DNA of 17,793 bases from Thermoleophilaceae bacterium (GTDB taxonomy: Bacteria > Actinomycetota > Thermoleophilia > Solirubrobacterales > Thermoleophilaceae). The stretch is taken from contig JACCUC010000074.1 of assembly GCA_013812065.1 (NCBI GenBank), forward strand, positions 1 through 17,793. The letters run 5' to 3'. Under the pieces are notes generated by a model. It saw only the letters and a program-made list of their open reading frames with translations. It had not been told where the DNA came from and did not search any database. The translations under genes were made by a program, and so were the position numbers. The first letter of the stretch is position 1. Every line of letters begins with the position of its first letter. Shown here piece after piece: positions 1 to 7,644 of this stretch.

Positions 1-540
1 ACGGCGATCTCGATCTCGCTCCAGTACGGCGTGCCGCTCGAGACCCTGGTGCGCAAGTTCTGTTACATGCGCTTCGACCCCGAGGGCATCACCAACAACC
101 CGGAGATCCCCTTCGCCAAGTCGATGCCCGACTACATCATGCGCTGGCTCGCCTCGCGCTTCCTCGACGCCGACGTGCAGGAGGAGCTCGGGATCCTCAC
201 CACCGAAGTCCGCGCGCGCAAGTCGGCGCAGGAGGCGCTCATGCGCGGCGACACGGCGGGGCCGTCGAACGGCGGGAACGGGTCCGGGGATTCCGACGGC
301 GGCCAGCGTGGTGGTCAGACCACCTCCTCCGCGCCCGCGCCGAGCGGTCAGGCCACGCCCAGGAAGCCCGGCACAACCCGCGCCGCCGCTGAGGCGCTCA
401 CCGACGAGCCGCCTGTCCTTCCGGCTCGCATTCAAGGGCTCGACCTCGGTCCCGCCTGCGGTCAGTGCGGCGGGATGATGCAGCGCACGGGCTCGTGCTA
501 CACGTGCTCGAGCTGCGGCAACAACACGGGGTGCGGGTAG
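1..540 (+). CDS. nrdJ: Vitamin B12-dependent (class II) ribonucleotide reductase, C-terminal part
   Basis: Partial gene; its 5' end lies outside the window and the frame is open from base 1. It encodes the last 179 residues of adenosylcobalamin-dependent ribonucleoside-diphosphate reductase, which makes deoxyribonucleotides in the cytoplasm without needing oxygen. The first third (SISLQYGVPLETLVRKF, then the FDPEGITNNPEIPFAKSMPDYI region) matches the end of the catalytic barrel of long NrdJ proteins. A low-complexity Gly/Ser/Pro/Ala linker of about 80 residues follows. The tail is Cys-rich (CGQCGG, then CYTCSSCGNNTGCG) and looks like the zinc-ribbon or redox tail that re-reduces the active-site disulfide in this family. 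It ends with TAG at 538-540, 22 bases before the stop of the convergent beta-helix gene. The family call is firm; the shuttle role of the tail is from family knowledge. Confidence 0.93.
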   Translation, partial: TAISISLQYGVPLETLVRKFCYMRFDPEGITNNPEIPFAKSMPDYIMRWLASRFLDADVQEELGILTTEVRARKSAQEALMRGDTAGPSNGGNGSGDSDGGQRGGQTTSSAPAPSGQATPRKPGTTRAAAEALTDEPPVLPARIQGLDLGPACGQCGGMMQRTGSCYTCSSCGNNTGCG

Positions 541-562
541 GAGTAGGCGATCGTCCGCCGCG

Positions 563-2023
563 CTACCGCGGCCACGACGCCCACCGCGCCGGCTCGCCCG
601 CGGGGCGGTCGCTCCAGCGCGGTGGCGGAGCGGCCGCCGCCAGCACTCCACCCGGCACGACCGCCCGAAGCCGTCCGCCCCCGGCCTCGCGCACACCAAC
701 TCGCACCGAATTGATCCGGTTGCCCGAGCGCACCCGGCTCGGCGCGCAGGTCGACCCGGGCGGGCAGTCGTCCTCGCCGATCCCGAGCGGGTGGTTGCGG
801 GGGCCGTTGTCGATCACGTTGCCGAGGAAGCGCAGGTCGGTGTCGCCGCGGGCCGGCGGCGGGACGTTGCCGGGATTCTCGATCCGCCCGGCCACCTCGA
901 GGTGCTGCCATTGGCTCGGGCGGTCGGCCGGATTGGCGAAGACGTTGCGGGCCACGTAGACGTGGCGGTTCGGGATCCCGATCCCGTCGCCCTGCTCCGC
1001 CGTACCCCACGCCCCGGCGCGGAGCAGCGGCTCGCAGCGGACCGCGTCCTCACCCGGATCGCAGGTCCGGTTTCCCTCCCTCGCCTCGAAGAGGTGAGAG
1101 TTGCGACCGGTCCGGTAGGCGACGTTGTCGGCGAACAGGGCGTTGTAGGCGCCGTTGACGCCGAAGGCCGCCCCGTGGATGTCGCGGAACGTGTTGCGCC
1201 TCACCGTCACCCCCGCGGCCTCGTAGTGGAGGAACGGCCACACCATGTACTGCAAACCCGAGCCCTGACCGGCGAGGTAGCCGCCCGTGCCGCAGCCGCG
1301 GAAGACGTTGTCGGTCAGGATGACGTTGCTCGATCCGCCCTTGGTGTAGGCGCACCAGTCCTGGGCCCGCTCGAAGGTGTTGCCGGTGAGGCGCGCCCCA
1401 CGGACGGCCACGAAGTCGAGGGCGTTCTGCTCGGCGCCCGAGATCAGGGAGTCGCGGACCCGGAGGTCGCGCGACTGGTTGGCCTTGATGTTCTCGTGCG
1501 TGCTCGCCCGCGAGCCGATCAACCGGCTCCGCACGATCGCCACCCCGGCGCAGCGCTCGCAGTGAAAGACGTCGCCGCTCGAGCGCAGGGTGACGCCGTC
1601 GAGGACGAGGCCGCGGACGTCGAAGACGTTCATGCGCGGCAGGATCGCCCGCCCGGGCCCGTCGGCCGAGCGGAGTCTGATCTGTGCCCTGCGCAGCGAG
1701 CCCCAGCGTGACTCGAAGTACTGGGGGAATGCGCTAAGTGGGTAGCGTCCGGCGCGGAGCTGGACGGTCACGCCCGTGGTCAGCTCGCGGCGACCAGGGA
1801 TCCGCCGCCACGCCTCGTTCACCGTGCGCAGCGGAGCGGCCGAGGTCCCGGGCGCCCGGTCCGAGCCGCGGGCGGGGTCGACCCAGAGCTCGCGCGCCGA
1901 GGCCGTCCCGGGAAAGAGGGCGAGCGACAGCACGAGGGAGACGATCAGGCGCACGAGGGGAGCAATCGTCGCGAGCGGGTGCGAGCGCGAGGGGCGAGCC
2001 TCCGTGGTAGACCGAATGGCCAT
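563..2023 (-). CDS. Secreted right-handed parallel beta-helix protein (pectate-lyase-like fold)
   Basis: 486 residues. The N-terminus has a basic stretch, a hydrophobic core (about residues 18-38) and an Ala-Ser-Ala site that would be cut after residue 43, so it is predicted to be exported. The mature protein opens with a WVDPARGSDRAPGT motif followed by PLRTVNEAW, the DUF1565-like start common to parallel beta-helix proteins. It continues with repeated short rungs of the pattern G/D/R-N-x-F/I (GNTF, DNVF, RNTF, DNVA, RNVF, GNVI) spaced about 20-35 residues apart, as in polysaccharide lyases and related carbohydrate-binding or -cleaving proteins. Several Cys pairs (HCERC, CDPGEDAVRC, DCPPGSTC) could form disulfides outside the cell. 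I recognise no specific catalytic triad, so enzyme activity and substrate are unknown. The start at 2023 is the one that gives a full signal peptide; it has no clear Shine-Dalgarno sequence. Confidence 0.85.
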   Translation of the reverse strand: MAIRSTTEARPSRSHPLATIAPLVRLIVSLVLSLALFPGTASARELWVDPARGSDRAPGTSAAPLRTVNEAWRRIPGRRELTTGVTVQLRAGRYPLSAFPQYFESRWGSLRRAQIRLRSADGPGRAILPRMNVFDVRGLVLDGVTLRSSGDVFHCERCAGVAIVRSRLIGSRASTHENIKANQSRDLRVRDSLISGAEQNALDFVAVRGARLTGNTFERAQDWCAYTKGGSSNVILTDNVFRGCGTGGYLAGQGSGLQYMVWPFLHYEAAGVTVRRNTFRDIHGAAFGVNGAYNALFADNVAYRTGRNSHLFEAREGNRTCDPGEDAVRCEPLLRAGAWGTAEQGDGIGIPNRHVYVARNVFANPADRPSQWQHLEVAGRIENPGNVPPPARGDTDLRFLGNVIDNGPRNHPLGIGEDDCPPGSTCAPSRVRSGNRINSVRVGVREAGGGRLRAVVPGGVLAAAAPPPRWSDRPAGEPARWASWPR

Positions 2024-2084
2024 GAGCCCTGACGTGGCCGGCGTGGAGATCGCCGCCCCGAGCGAGCGCTCCGAGCCCGCGAGC

Positions 2085-2090
2085 TAGCCT
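2085..2090 (+). promoter_or_regulatory. -10-like box (TAGCCT) just upstream of the FKBP gene
   Basis: TAGCCT fits the actinobacterial -10 pattern TANNNT and ends 10 bases before the ATG at 2101. No Shine-Dalgarno sequence is visible. Transcription would start within a few bases of the ATG, so the mRNA would be leaderless or nearly so. No convincing -35 element is seen. This is inference from spacing alone. The whole divergent gap to the beta-helix gene is 77 bases. Confidence 0.35.
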
Positions 2091-2100
2091 GCCGCCCTCG

Positions 2101-2670
2101 ATGCGCCCGCGACCCATTCGAGTCATCCGCTCGGCGCGCCGTCTGGCCGGCGCGCTCCTCGCGCTGGTCGCGCTCGTCGCATCGAGCGGATGCGGCGACG
2201 AGGAGGCCGCCGATCGCCCGGCGCCCTCCCCACCCGAGCCCGTCGAGCCCCAGGTCGTGCGCACCGACTCGCTGCGCTCCCTCGGCGTCGGCACCGACAT
2301 CGCCGAGAAGCCCGAGTTCCGCCCGCCGTCGGGTAGCCCGCCGCAGAACCTGCAGATCTACGACGTCGCCGAGGGCGACGGAGCCCAGGCGACCGTCGGC
2401 GAGCCGGTCTCGATGCAGTACGTCGGCAGGTCGTTCTCGAACGGCCGCGAGTTCGACGCGAGCTGGGACGGGGAGCCGTTCGCCTTCACGCTCGGGGCCG
2501 GCGAGGTGATCTCCGGTTGGGACCTCGGCATCGAGGGGATGCGTGAGGGCGGTCGGCGCATCATCATCATCCCACCCGAGCTCGGCTATGGCGCCCAGGG
2601 CTCGCCGCCGTCGATCGCACCCAACGAGACGCTGGTGTTCGTAGTCGACCTGAAGTCGGTCGGAAGCTAG
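2101..2670 (+). CDS. FKBP-type peptidyl-prolyl cis-trans isomerase, probable lipoprotein
   Basis: 189 residues. The N-terminus is basic (MRPRPIRVIRSARR), followed by a hydrophobic stretch (about residues 15-29) and Cys31 in ASSGC. This is a loose lipobox, so the mature protein is probably lipid-anchored on the outer face of the membrane. An acidic, Pro-rich linker (residues 32-80) leads to one FKBP domain (about 84-187). Expected active-site residues are visible: Tyr107 in QYVG, Phe118-Asp119 in EFDAS, the EVISGWDLGIEGM segment with Trp140, and GYG around Tyr163. The domain should catalyse cis-trans isomerisation of Xaa-Pro bonds and help fold exported proteins. It is a single-gene unit facing the carboxyltransferase gene. 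The -3 position of the lipobox is Ser rather than Leu, so lipidation is less certain than the enzyme call. Confidence 0.9.
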   Translation: MRPRPIRVIRSARRLAGALLALVALVASSGCGDEEAADRPAPSPPEPVEPQVVRTDSLRSLGVGTDIAEKPEFRPPSGSPPQNLQIYDVAEGDGAQATVGEPVSMQYVGRSFSNGREFDASWDGEPFAFTLGAGEVISGWDLGIEGMREGGRRIIIIPPELGYGAQGSPPSIAPNETLVFVVDLKSVGS

Positions 2671-2691
2671 CCGGCCCGCCGGAGGCCCGGC
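2670..2691. terminator. GC-rich hairpin between convergent genes, possible bidirectional terminator
   Basis: The 31-base gap between the FKBP stop (2670) and the carboxyltransferase stop (2702) holds a hairpin. GCCGGCC (2670-2676) pairs with GGCCCGGC (2684-2691) with one bulged C and a 7-base loop. There is no T-tract on either side, so it is not a canonical intrinsic terminator. Such U-poor hairpins are frequent in GC-rich actinobacteria. Confidence 0.35.
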
Positions 2692-2701
2692 CGTACCGCC
2701 G

Positions 2702-4270
2702 CTACAGCGGGATGTTCCCGTGCTTTCGCTTCGGAACCGGCACGCGCTTGGTCTGCAGCGTAGCCAGCGCGCTGATCAGCCGCGGCCGGGTCTGGTGCGG
2801 CTCGATCACGTCGTCGATGTAGCCGCGCTCGGCCGCCGAGTAGGGGTTGGCGAACCGAAGCTTGTAGTCATCGATCAGCTTCTCGCGGCGCTCCTCGGGC
2901 GTCGGCGAGTTGGCAATGTCGCGGCGGTGGATGATGTTGACCGCCCCCTCGGGCCCCATCACCGCGACCTCGGCCGTCGGCCAGGCGAAGTTGAAGTCGG
3001 CCAGCATGTGCTTCGAGTTCATGACGTCGTAGGCCCCCCCGTAGGCCTTGCGGGTGACCACGGTCAGCTTCGGCACCGTCGCCTCGGTGAATGCGTAGAT
3101 GAGCTTCGCCCCGTGGCGGATGACCCCGCCCCACTCCTGCTCGCCCCCGGGCAGGAAGCCGGGCACGTCGGCGAACGTGACGATCGGAATGTTGAAGGCG
3201 TCGCAGAAGCGGACGAAGCGCGCGCCCTTGACCGAGGCGTCGATGTCGAGCACGCCGGCGAGCTGGGCCGGCTGGTTGCCGACGATCCCGACCGCATAGG
3301 CGCCGAGGCGCGCGAACCCGACGGTGATGTTGGTCGCGTAATGCTCGTGGACCTCGAAGAACTCGCCGTCGTCGACGACGTGCGAGAAGACGTCGCGCAT
3401 GTCGTAGGGCTTGTTCGGGCTGTCGGGGACGATCCGGTCCAGCTCTTCGTCCATGCGGTCGGGGTCGTCGCCCGAGTCGAGACGGGGCGGGGTCTCGAGG
3501 TTGTTCTGGGGCAGGAAGGACATGAGGTAGCGCACATCCTCGAGGCAGGCGTCCTCGTCCTCGGAGGCGAAGTGGGCGACGCCTGAGGTCGTGCTGTGGG
3601 ACATCGCCCCGCCGAGCTCCTCGAACTCGACCTGCTCGCCGGTCACGGTCTCGATCACGTCTGGGCCGGTGATGAACATGTGCGAGGTCTCCTTCACCAT
3701 GAAGATGAAGTCGGTCATCGCGGGCGAGTAGACCGCGCCGCCCGCGCACGGGCCCATGATCAGGCTGATCTGCGGGATCACCCCCGAGCACTGGACGTTG
3801 CGCACGAAGACGTCGCCGTAGGCCCCGAGCGAGACGACGCCCTCCTGGATTCGAGCCCCGCCCGAGTCGTTGATCCCGATCACCGGGCAGCCGATCTTGG
3901 CCGCCAGGTCCATGACCTTGCACATCTTCTCGGACATGACCTCGCCGAGCGATCCCCCGAAGACCATGAAGTCCTGCGAGAAGACGCACACCGGGCGCCC
4001 GTCGATCGTCCCGTGCCCGGTCACCACGGCGTCGCCCCAGGGCTTGTGTTTATCCATGTCGAAATCATGAGTGCGATGACGCACGAACCTGTCGAGCTCC
4101 TGGAAGGAGCCCTCGTCGAGCAGCTTGTCGACCCGCTCGTGGGCGGTGAGCTTGCCCTTCTCGTGCTGCTTCTCGATCGCCTGCTCGGAGGCCGAGTGAA
4201 GGGCCTCGTAGCGCAGCTCCTCGAGCTGGGCGAGCTTCTCGTCGTAGGTTTCGGGGACTTCCGCGTCCAT
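2702..4270 (-). CDS. pccB: Acyl-CoA carboxylase carboxyltransferase (beta) subunit, probably propionyl-CoA specific
   Basis: 522 residues, the normal length for PccB/AccD-type subunits. It transfers CO2 from carboxybiotin to an acyl-CoA in the cytoplasm. Both crotonase-like halves are present. The N-half carries DSGGARIQEG (135-144) and GPCAGGA (173-179), which build the oxyanion and CoA site; the C-half carries GGVIRHGAKL (381-390) and RKAYGGAYDVM (408-417). The Asp in AYD (residue 415) lies where a Streptomyces PccB Asp favours propionyl- over acetyl-CoA, so propionyl-CoA is the likely substrate (from family knowledge). The biotin carboxylase/BCCP alpha subunit is not in the window. Methylmalonyl-CoA mutase, the next-but-one enzyme of the route, lies 10 kb to the right. 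The gene stands alone, divergent from the mrp operon across 109 bases. The ATG at 4270 has no Shine-Dalgarno sequence. Confidence 0.92.
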   Translation of the reverse strand: MDAEVPETYDEKLAQLEELRYEALHSASEQAIEKQHEKGKLTAHERVDKLLDEGSFQELDRFVRHRTHDFDMDKHKPWGDAVVTGHGTIDGRPVCVFSQDFMVFGGSLGEVMSEKMCKVMDLAAKIGCPVIGINDSGGARIQEGVVSLGAYGDVFVRNVQCSGVIPQISLIMGPCAGGAVYSPAMTDFIFMVKETSHMFITGPDVIETVTGEQVEFEELGGAMSHSTTSGVAHFASEDEDACLEDVRYLMSFLPQNNLETPPRLDSGDDPDRMDEELDRIVPDSPNKPYDMRDVFSHVVDDGEFFEVHEHYATNITVGFARLGAYAVGIVGNQPAQLAGVLDIDASVKGARFVRFCDAFNIPIVTFADVPGFLPGGEQEWGGVIRHGAKLIYAFTEATVPKLTVVTRKAYGGAYDVMNSKHMLADFNFAWPTAEVAVMGPEGAVNIIHRRDIANSPTPEERREKLIDDYKLRFANPYSAAERGYIDDVIEPHQTRPRLISALATLQTKRVPVPKRKHGNIPL

Positions 4271-4281
4271 GGGGAGGCGGG

Positions 4282-4287
4282 ATTCTA
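4282..4287 (-). promoter_or_regulatory. -10-like box (TAGAAT) upstream of the carboxyltransferase gene
   Basis: On the minus strand TAGAAT matches TANNNT closely and ends 11 bases before the ATG at 4270. The bases between (mostly C) contain no Shine-Dalgarno sequence. The implied transcript has a leader of only about 3-5 bases. No good -35 is seen. On the plus strand of the same 109-base gap, TACCCT at 4347-4352 is a candidate -10 for the mrp operon. Confidence 0.4.
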
Positions 4288-4379
4288 AAGGGTCCAGCCC
4301 GAACCCGCAGACGCAGGCGGCAGAGGTGGGCTGAGCCGTGTAGCCCTACCCTGGTGAGTCGCCCCTCGATCCCCCGGAC

Positions 4380-6833
4380 ATGGCGTGCGCGCGCCCCTCT
4401 GGGCGACCGACGGTCGTGGCGGCGACCCCCACCGCTATGACCCTCGATCGACGAACCGTCCCGACCGAGGCCCCGGAGGCCCGTACCTCCGAGGCGGGCT
4501 CGGCAACCTCCGACCGAACCGGGCGGACCGCGGAATCGGGCGCAGCGGCGGACGGCCACCCGCCCGCTCGCCCCGACGGTCCCTTCCCCCCCGCCGCCGC
4601 GCTCGCCGCCACGCTCGCGGCTCTCGCCTTTGCCGCGACCCTCTACGCCTGGCTGCGCGGCGGCGGCTCGATCGACCTCCCCTGGGCGCCCACCCTCGGC
4701 CTGCGCCTGCACTTCCGCCTCGACGCGCTCGGGGCGCTCTACGCCCTGCTCGCCACGGGGATCGGCGCGGTGGTCTTCCTCTACTCGGGGCGCTACCTGC
4801 GCCTCCATCTTTCCCACCAGGGGCGGCCCGCACGCGACGAGCGGAGCTTCTACGCCTTCATGCTGCTGTTCACCGTCTCGATGGTCGGCCTGGCGACCGC
4901 GCAGGACCTGCTGCTGCTGTTCGTCTTCTGGGACCTGACGGCGATCGCCTCGTACTTCCTGATCGGCTTCGACCGCCACGAGGCGGCCTCCTGGTCGGGG
5001 GCGCTGATGGCCCTGCTCGTGACCGGGATCACCGCGGTGCTGCTGCTCGTCGGGTCGGTCATGCTGTTCGTCGCCTACGGGACGTTCTCGCTGCCGGAGA
5101 TCATCGCCGAAGCCCGTCCGGGTCCGGCGCTGACCGTGGCCGCGGCCCTGATCGCGCTCGCCGGCCTGGCCAAGAGCGCGCAGGTGCCCTTCCACTTCTG
5201 GCTGCCGAACGCCATGGCCGCACCCACGCCGGTCTCGGCGTATCTGCACAGCGCGGCCATGGTCGCCGCCGGGGTACTGCTGATCGGCCGCACCTACCCG
5301 CTGCTCCAGGAGAGCGAGCTGGTGCTCGACGGCATGCTCGTCGTCGGGCTCGCCTCCATGCTCGCCGGAGGTCTCATCGCGCTCACGCGCGAGCGCCTCA
5401 AGCAGGTGCTCGCCTACTCGACCGTCGCCCAGTACGGGTACATGGTCGCTCTCTACGGGCTCGGCGGAGCGGCGGGCGCCGCCGGAGGCGCGTTCGTCGT
5501 GGCCGCCCACGCGCTCGCCAAGAGCGCGCTGTTCATGGTCTCGGGAGCGGTGACCCGGGCGAGCGGCGGCGAGGAGCGGCTCGGACGGCTCGGCGGGCGG
5601 TGGCGGACCATGCCGGTCGTGGCCGGGGCCGGCGCGCTCGCGGCGGCGGCGCTGGCCGGCCTGCCGCTGACCGCCGGCTTCTTCAAGGACGAGCTGCTGT
5701 TCAAGGCCGCGCTCGAGCACGGCCCGGTGGTGACGGCCCTCGTGGCCGCCGGGCCGGTGCTGACGCTGGCCTACATCGGCCGCTTCTGGGGCCGGATCTT
5801 CCTCGGAAGCCCGAAAGAGGCGCCGACCGGGCCGCGCTCGCTGGCGACCACGCTCGTCGCCCCGATCGCCGTGCTCGCGCTCATCTCACTCGTGTTCGGG
5901 CTCTGGACCGCGCCACTCGAGAGCCTCGCCGCCGAGGCGGGCTCGGTCAGCCTCGGCGGCGAGCCGGCCGGTCTCTCGGTCGCCTACCACCTCGACGCCC
6001 GCGCCACCAACCTGATCGCCCTCGGCGTGTACACCCTCGGCGGTCTCCTGCTCGCCACCTACCCGCGCTGGCTGCCCGTCGCCCAGGCGTTCGCCCTGGT
6101 CGCACTGCGCTTCGGGCCCGAGCGCGCCTACGTCTCGTCACTCCGGCAGGCCAACCGCCTCTCGAGCGCCCTCCACCGGTTCGAGGTCCGCGACCTGCGC
6201 CGGCGCGTGGCCGCGGTGCTCGTGCCGTGCGGGGTGCTCGTGACCGCCGGCTTCCTCGCGACTCCGACACTCGGCCAGTACGAGGTGGGTCCGCTCGATG
6301 GCCGCGACGCACCGCTGGCCATCGTCCTCGCGCTCGCCGCCGCGGCCGCGCTCGCCGCCATGGCCCCGCGCTCCCAGCTCGTGCTCGTGCTCGTGCTCTC
6401 GAGCGCGGGCTACAGCCTGGCCGCGGTGTTCGCGCTGCTCGGCGCGCCCGACGTGGCGCTCGTCGCGGTGCTCGTGGAGACCCTGTTCGCGCTGCTGTTC
6501 GTGGCCGTGTTCTCGCTCCTGCCGGGCGGGGTCCTGGACCGCGAGCAGTCACTCTCGGTCCCGCCGTCCCGGCGCTGGCGAGATCCGCTGATCGCCGTCG
6601 TCTCGGGGCTGTTCGCGCTGGCCGTGGTGTGGGGCACGCTGTCGAGCCCCGTGCCGCGCGGCCCGCGGATCTCCGAGCGGCTGATCGAGCTCGCGCCCGC
6701 TGCCCACGCCCAGGACGTCGTCACGGCGATCCTGTCGGACTTCCGCGGGCTCGACACCCTCGCCGAGGCCACCGTCCTCCTCATCGCCCTGGCCGGAGTG
6801 GGCGGCGCACTGAGCCGGGCGCGCTCGTCATGA
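4380..6833 (+). CDS. mrpA: Mrp-type Na+(K+)/H+ antiporter subunit A (MnhA/MrpA)
   Basis: 817 residues, a full-size MrpA: an NuoL-like channel core followed by a C-terminal DUF4040 part and an MbhE-like part. Core landmarks are FVFWDLTAIASYFLIGFD (acidic residue Asp185), AGLAKSAQVPFHFWLP (Lys265) and AYLHSAAMVAAG (288-298). The C-terminal landmark is QDVVTAILSDFRGLDTLAE, near residue 760. About 20 membrane helices are expected; MrpA forms the proton path of the seven-subunit complex in the plasma membrane. Oddities: the first 67 residues are polar and rich in Thr, Ala, Pro and Glu, and only one hydrophobic helix (about 71-92) precedes the first conserved helix, where other MrpA proteins usually have two. 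The start is uncertain: ATG 4380 has an in-frame stop upstream (4341), and ATG 4437 is an alternative. The stop overlaps the mrpB start (ATGA). Confidence 0.9.
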   Translation: MACARPSGRPTVVAATPTAMTLDRRTVPTEAPEARTSEAGSATSDRTGRTAESGAAADGHPPARPDGPFPPAAALAATLAALAFAATLYAWLRGGGSIDLPWAPTLGLRLHFRLDALGALYALLATGIGAVVFLYSGRYLRLHLSHQGRPARDERSFYAFMLLFTVSMVGLATAQDLLLLFVFWDLTAIASYFLIGFDRHEAASWSGALMALLVTGITAVLLLVGSVMLFVAYGTFSLPEIIAEARPGPALTVAAALIALAGLAKSAQVPFHFWLPNAMAAPTPVSAYLHSAAMVAAGVLLIGRTYPLLQESELVLDGMLVVGLASMLAGGLIALTRERLKQVLAYSTVAQYGYMVALYGLGGAAGAAGGAFVVAAHALAKSALFMVSGAVTRASGGEERLGRLGGRWRTMPVVAGAGALAAAALAGLPLTAGFFKDELLFKAALEHGPVVTALVAAGPVLTLAYIGRFWGRIFLGSPKEAPTGPRSLATTLVAPIAVLALISLVFGLWTAPLESLAAEAGSVSLGGEPAGLSVAYHLDARATNLIALGVYTLGGLLLATYPRWLPVAQAFALVALRFGPERAYVSSLRQANRLSSALHRFEVRDLRRRVAAVLVPCGVLVTAGFLATPTLGQYEVGPLDGRDAPLAIVLALAAAAALAAMAPRSQLVLVLVLSSAGYSLAAVFALLGAPDVALVAVLVETLFALLFVAVFSLLPGGVLDREQSLSVPPSRRWRDPLIAVVSGLFALAVVWGTLSSPVPRGPRISERLIELAPAAHAQDVVTAILSDFRGLDTLAEATVLLIALAGVGGALSRARSS

Positions 6834-7279
6834 GCCCTAGCAACGTCCTCCCGCGCGCGGTGGCGCGCTTCCTGCTGCTTCCGATCGGGATGATCGCAGT
6901 GGCGCTCTTCGTCAAGGGCCTGTCGAGCACCGGCGACGGGTTCGCGGCCGGGACGGTGGCCGCGCTCGGGGTCGCTCTCCAGTACGTGGTCTTCGGGCAC
7001 CGGGAGGCCGAGCGGTGCCTGCCCGTGCGCCGCGCTCCGCTCGCCGCGGTCGTCGGGCTCGCGCTCGGCATCGCCATCGGCTTCGCCCCGCTCCTGTCCG
7101 GGGACCCGGCGTTCACCCACCTGCCCCCCGCCGGGGAGAAGGTCGCCAAGCTCGGGACGCTCGAGCTCGCGACTTCCGTGGCCTTCGACGCCGCGATCTT
7201 CCTGACCGTGTTCGGGATGGTGGTGGGGATCGTGCGCGAGCTCGCGTGGGCGGCCGAGCAGGAGACCGAAGAGGCATGA
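6830..7279 (+). CDS. mrpB: Mrp antiporter subunit B (MnhB)
   Basis: 149 residues and four hydrophobic segments (about 8-26, 37-53, 66-85 and 112-137). It matches the MnhB family, including SSTGDGFAAGTVAALGVALQ near the N-terminus and the GTLELATSVAFDAAIFLTVFGMVVGIV segment in the last helix. MrpB is a small membrane subunit required for assembly and function of the complex. The start is the ATG at 6830, four-base overlapped with the mrpA stop (ATGA), so translation is probably coupled. The frame is open far upstream inside mrpA, but that part is an arginine-rich out-of-frame shadow. Confidence 0.92.
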   Translation: MSPSNVLPRAVARFLLLPIGMIAVALFVKGLSSTGDGFAAGTVAALGVALQYVVFGHREAERCLPVRRAPLAAVVGLALGIAIGFAPLLSGDPAFTHLPPAGEKVAKLGTLELATSVAFDAAIFLTVFGMVVGIVRELAWAAEQETEEA

Positions 7280-7644
7280 CTCTGCTCGTCTCCGTGGTGG
7301 TGGCGATCGTCTTCGGATCGGGGTGCTACCTGCTGCTCAAGGGGGACCTCTTCCGCGTCGTGGCCGGCACGGTGCTGATCTCGAACGCCGCGGTCCTGAC
7401 CCTCGTCGGCGCCGGGTTCACGCGCGGGGCAGCCCCCATCCGCCCCTTCCCGCCAGGCTCGGAGGTGAGCGATCCGCTCGTGCAGGCACTCGCCCTGACC
7501 GCGCTGATCATCGGCTTCGGGGTGACCGCGCTGCTGCTCACGCTCGCGGCCCGGGTCTACGCCTCGAGCCGCACGGTCGACCTCGACCAGCTCTCGCAGA
7601 TCGAGGCCACGCGCGAGGACGAGCTCGAGGAGGCCGAGGCGTGA
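7276..7644 (+). CDS. mrpC: Mrp antiporter subunit C (MnhC, NuoK-like)
   Basis: 122 residues, three predicted membrane helices (about 3-20, 27-46 and 70-92). It resembles NuoK/MnhC: GCYLLLKGDLFRVVAGTVLISNAAVLTLV, then DPLVQALALTALIIGFGVTALLL, the family's most conserved block. An acidic cytoplasmic tail (ATREDELEEAEA) ends the protein. It overlaps mrpB by ATGA at the start and mrpD by GTGA at the end. MrpC contacts MrpA and MrpD in the complex. The assignment rests on these motifs and the operon position. Confidence 0.93.
   Translation: MTLLVSVVVAIVFGSGCYLLLKGDLFRVVAGTVLISNAAVLTLVGAGFTRGAAPIRPFPPGSEVSDPLVQALALTALIIGFGVTALLLTLAARVYASSRTVDLDQLSQIEATREDELEEAEA

Noticed and set aside
2702..4270. 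Acetyl-CoA carboxylase AccD as the identity of the carboxyltransferase
   Set aside because: The length, the two-domain PccB-type layout and Asp415 in AYDVM favour propionyl-CoA carboxylase, though broad-substrate acyl-CoA carboxylase cannot be excluded.
4354..4440. 28-codon open frame (GTG 4354) ending in ATGA at the second Met of mrpA
   Set aside because: It could be a leader peptide coupled to ATG 4437, but it has no ribosome binding site, Arg/Pro-rich shadow-like composition, and starts only one base after the -10 candidate.
4065..5720. 551-residue minus-strand frame opposite mrpA and the pccB start
   Set aside because: Low-complexity Arg/Gly/Glu/Gln composition, antisense to conserved mrpA; a codon-bias artefact.
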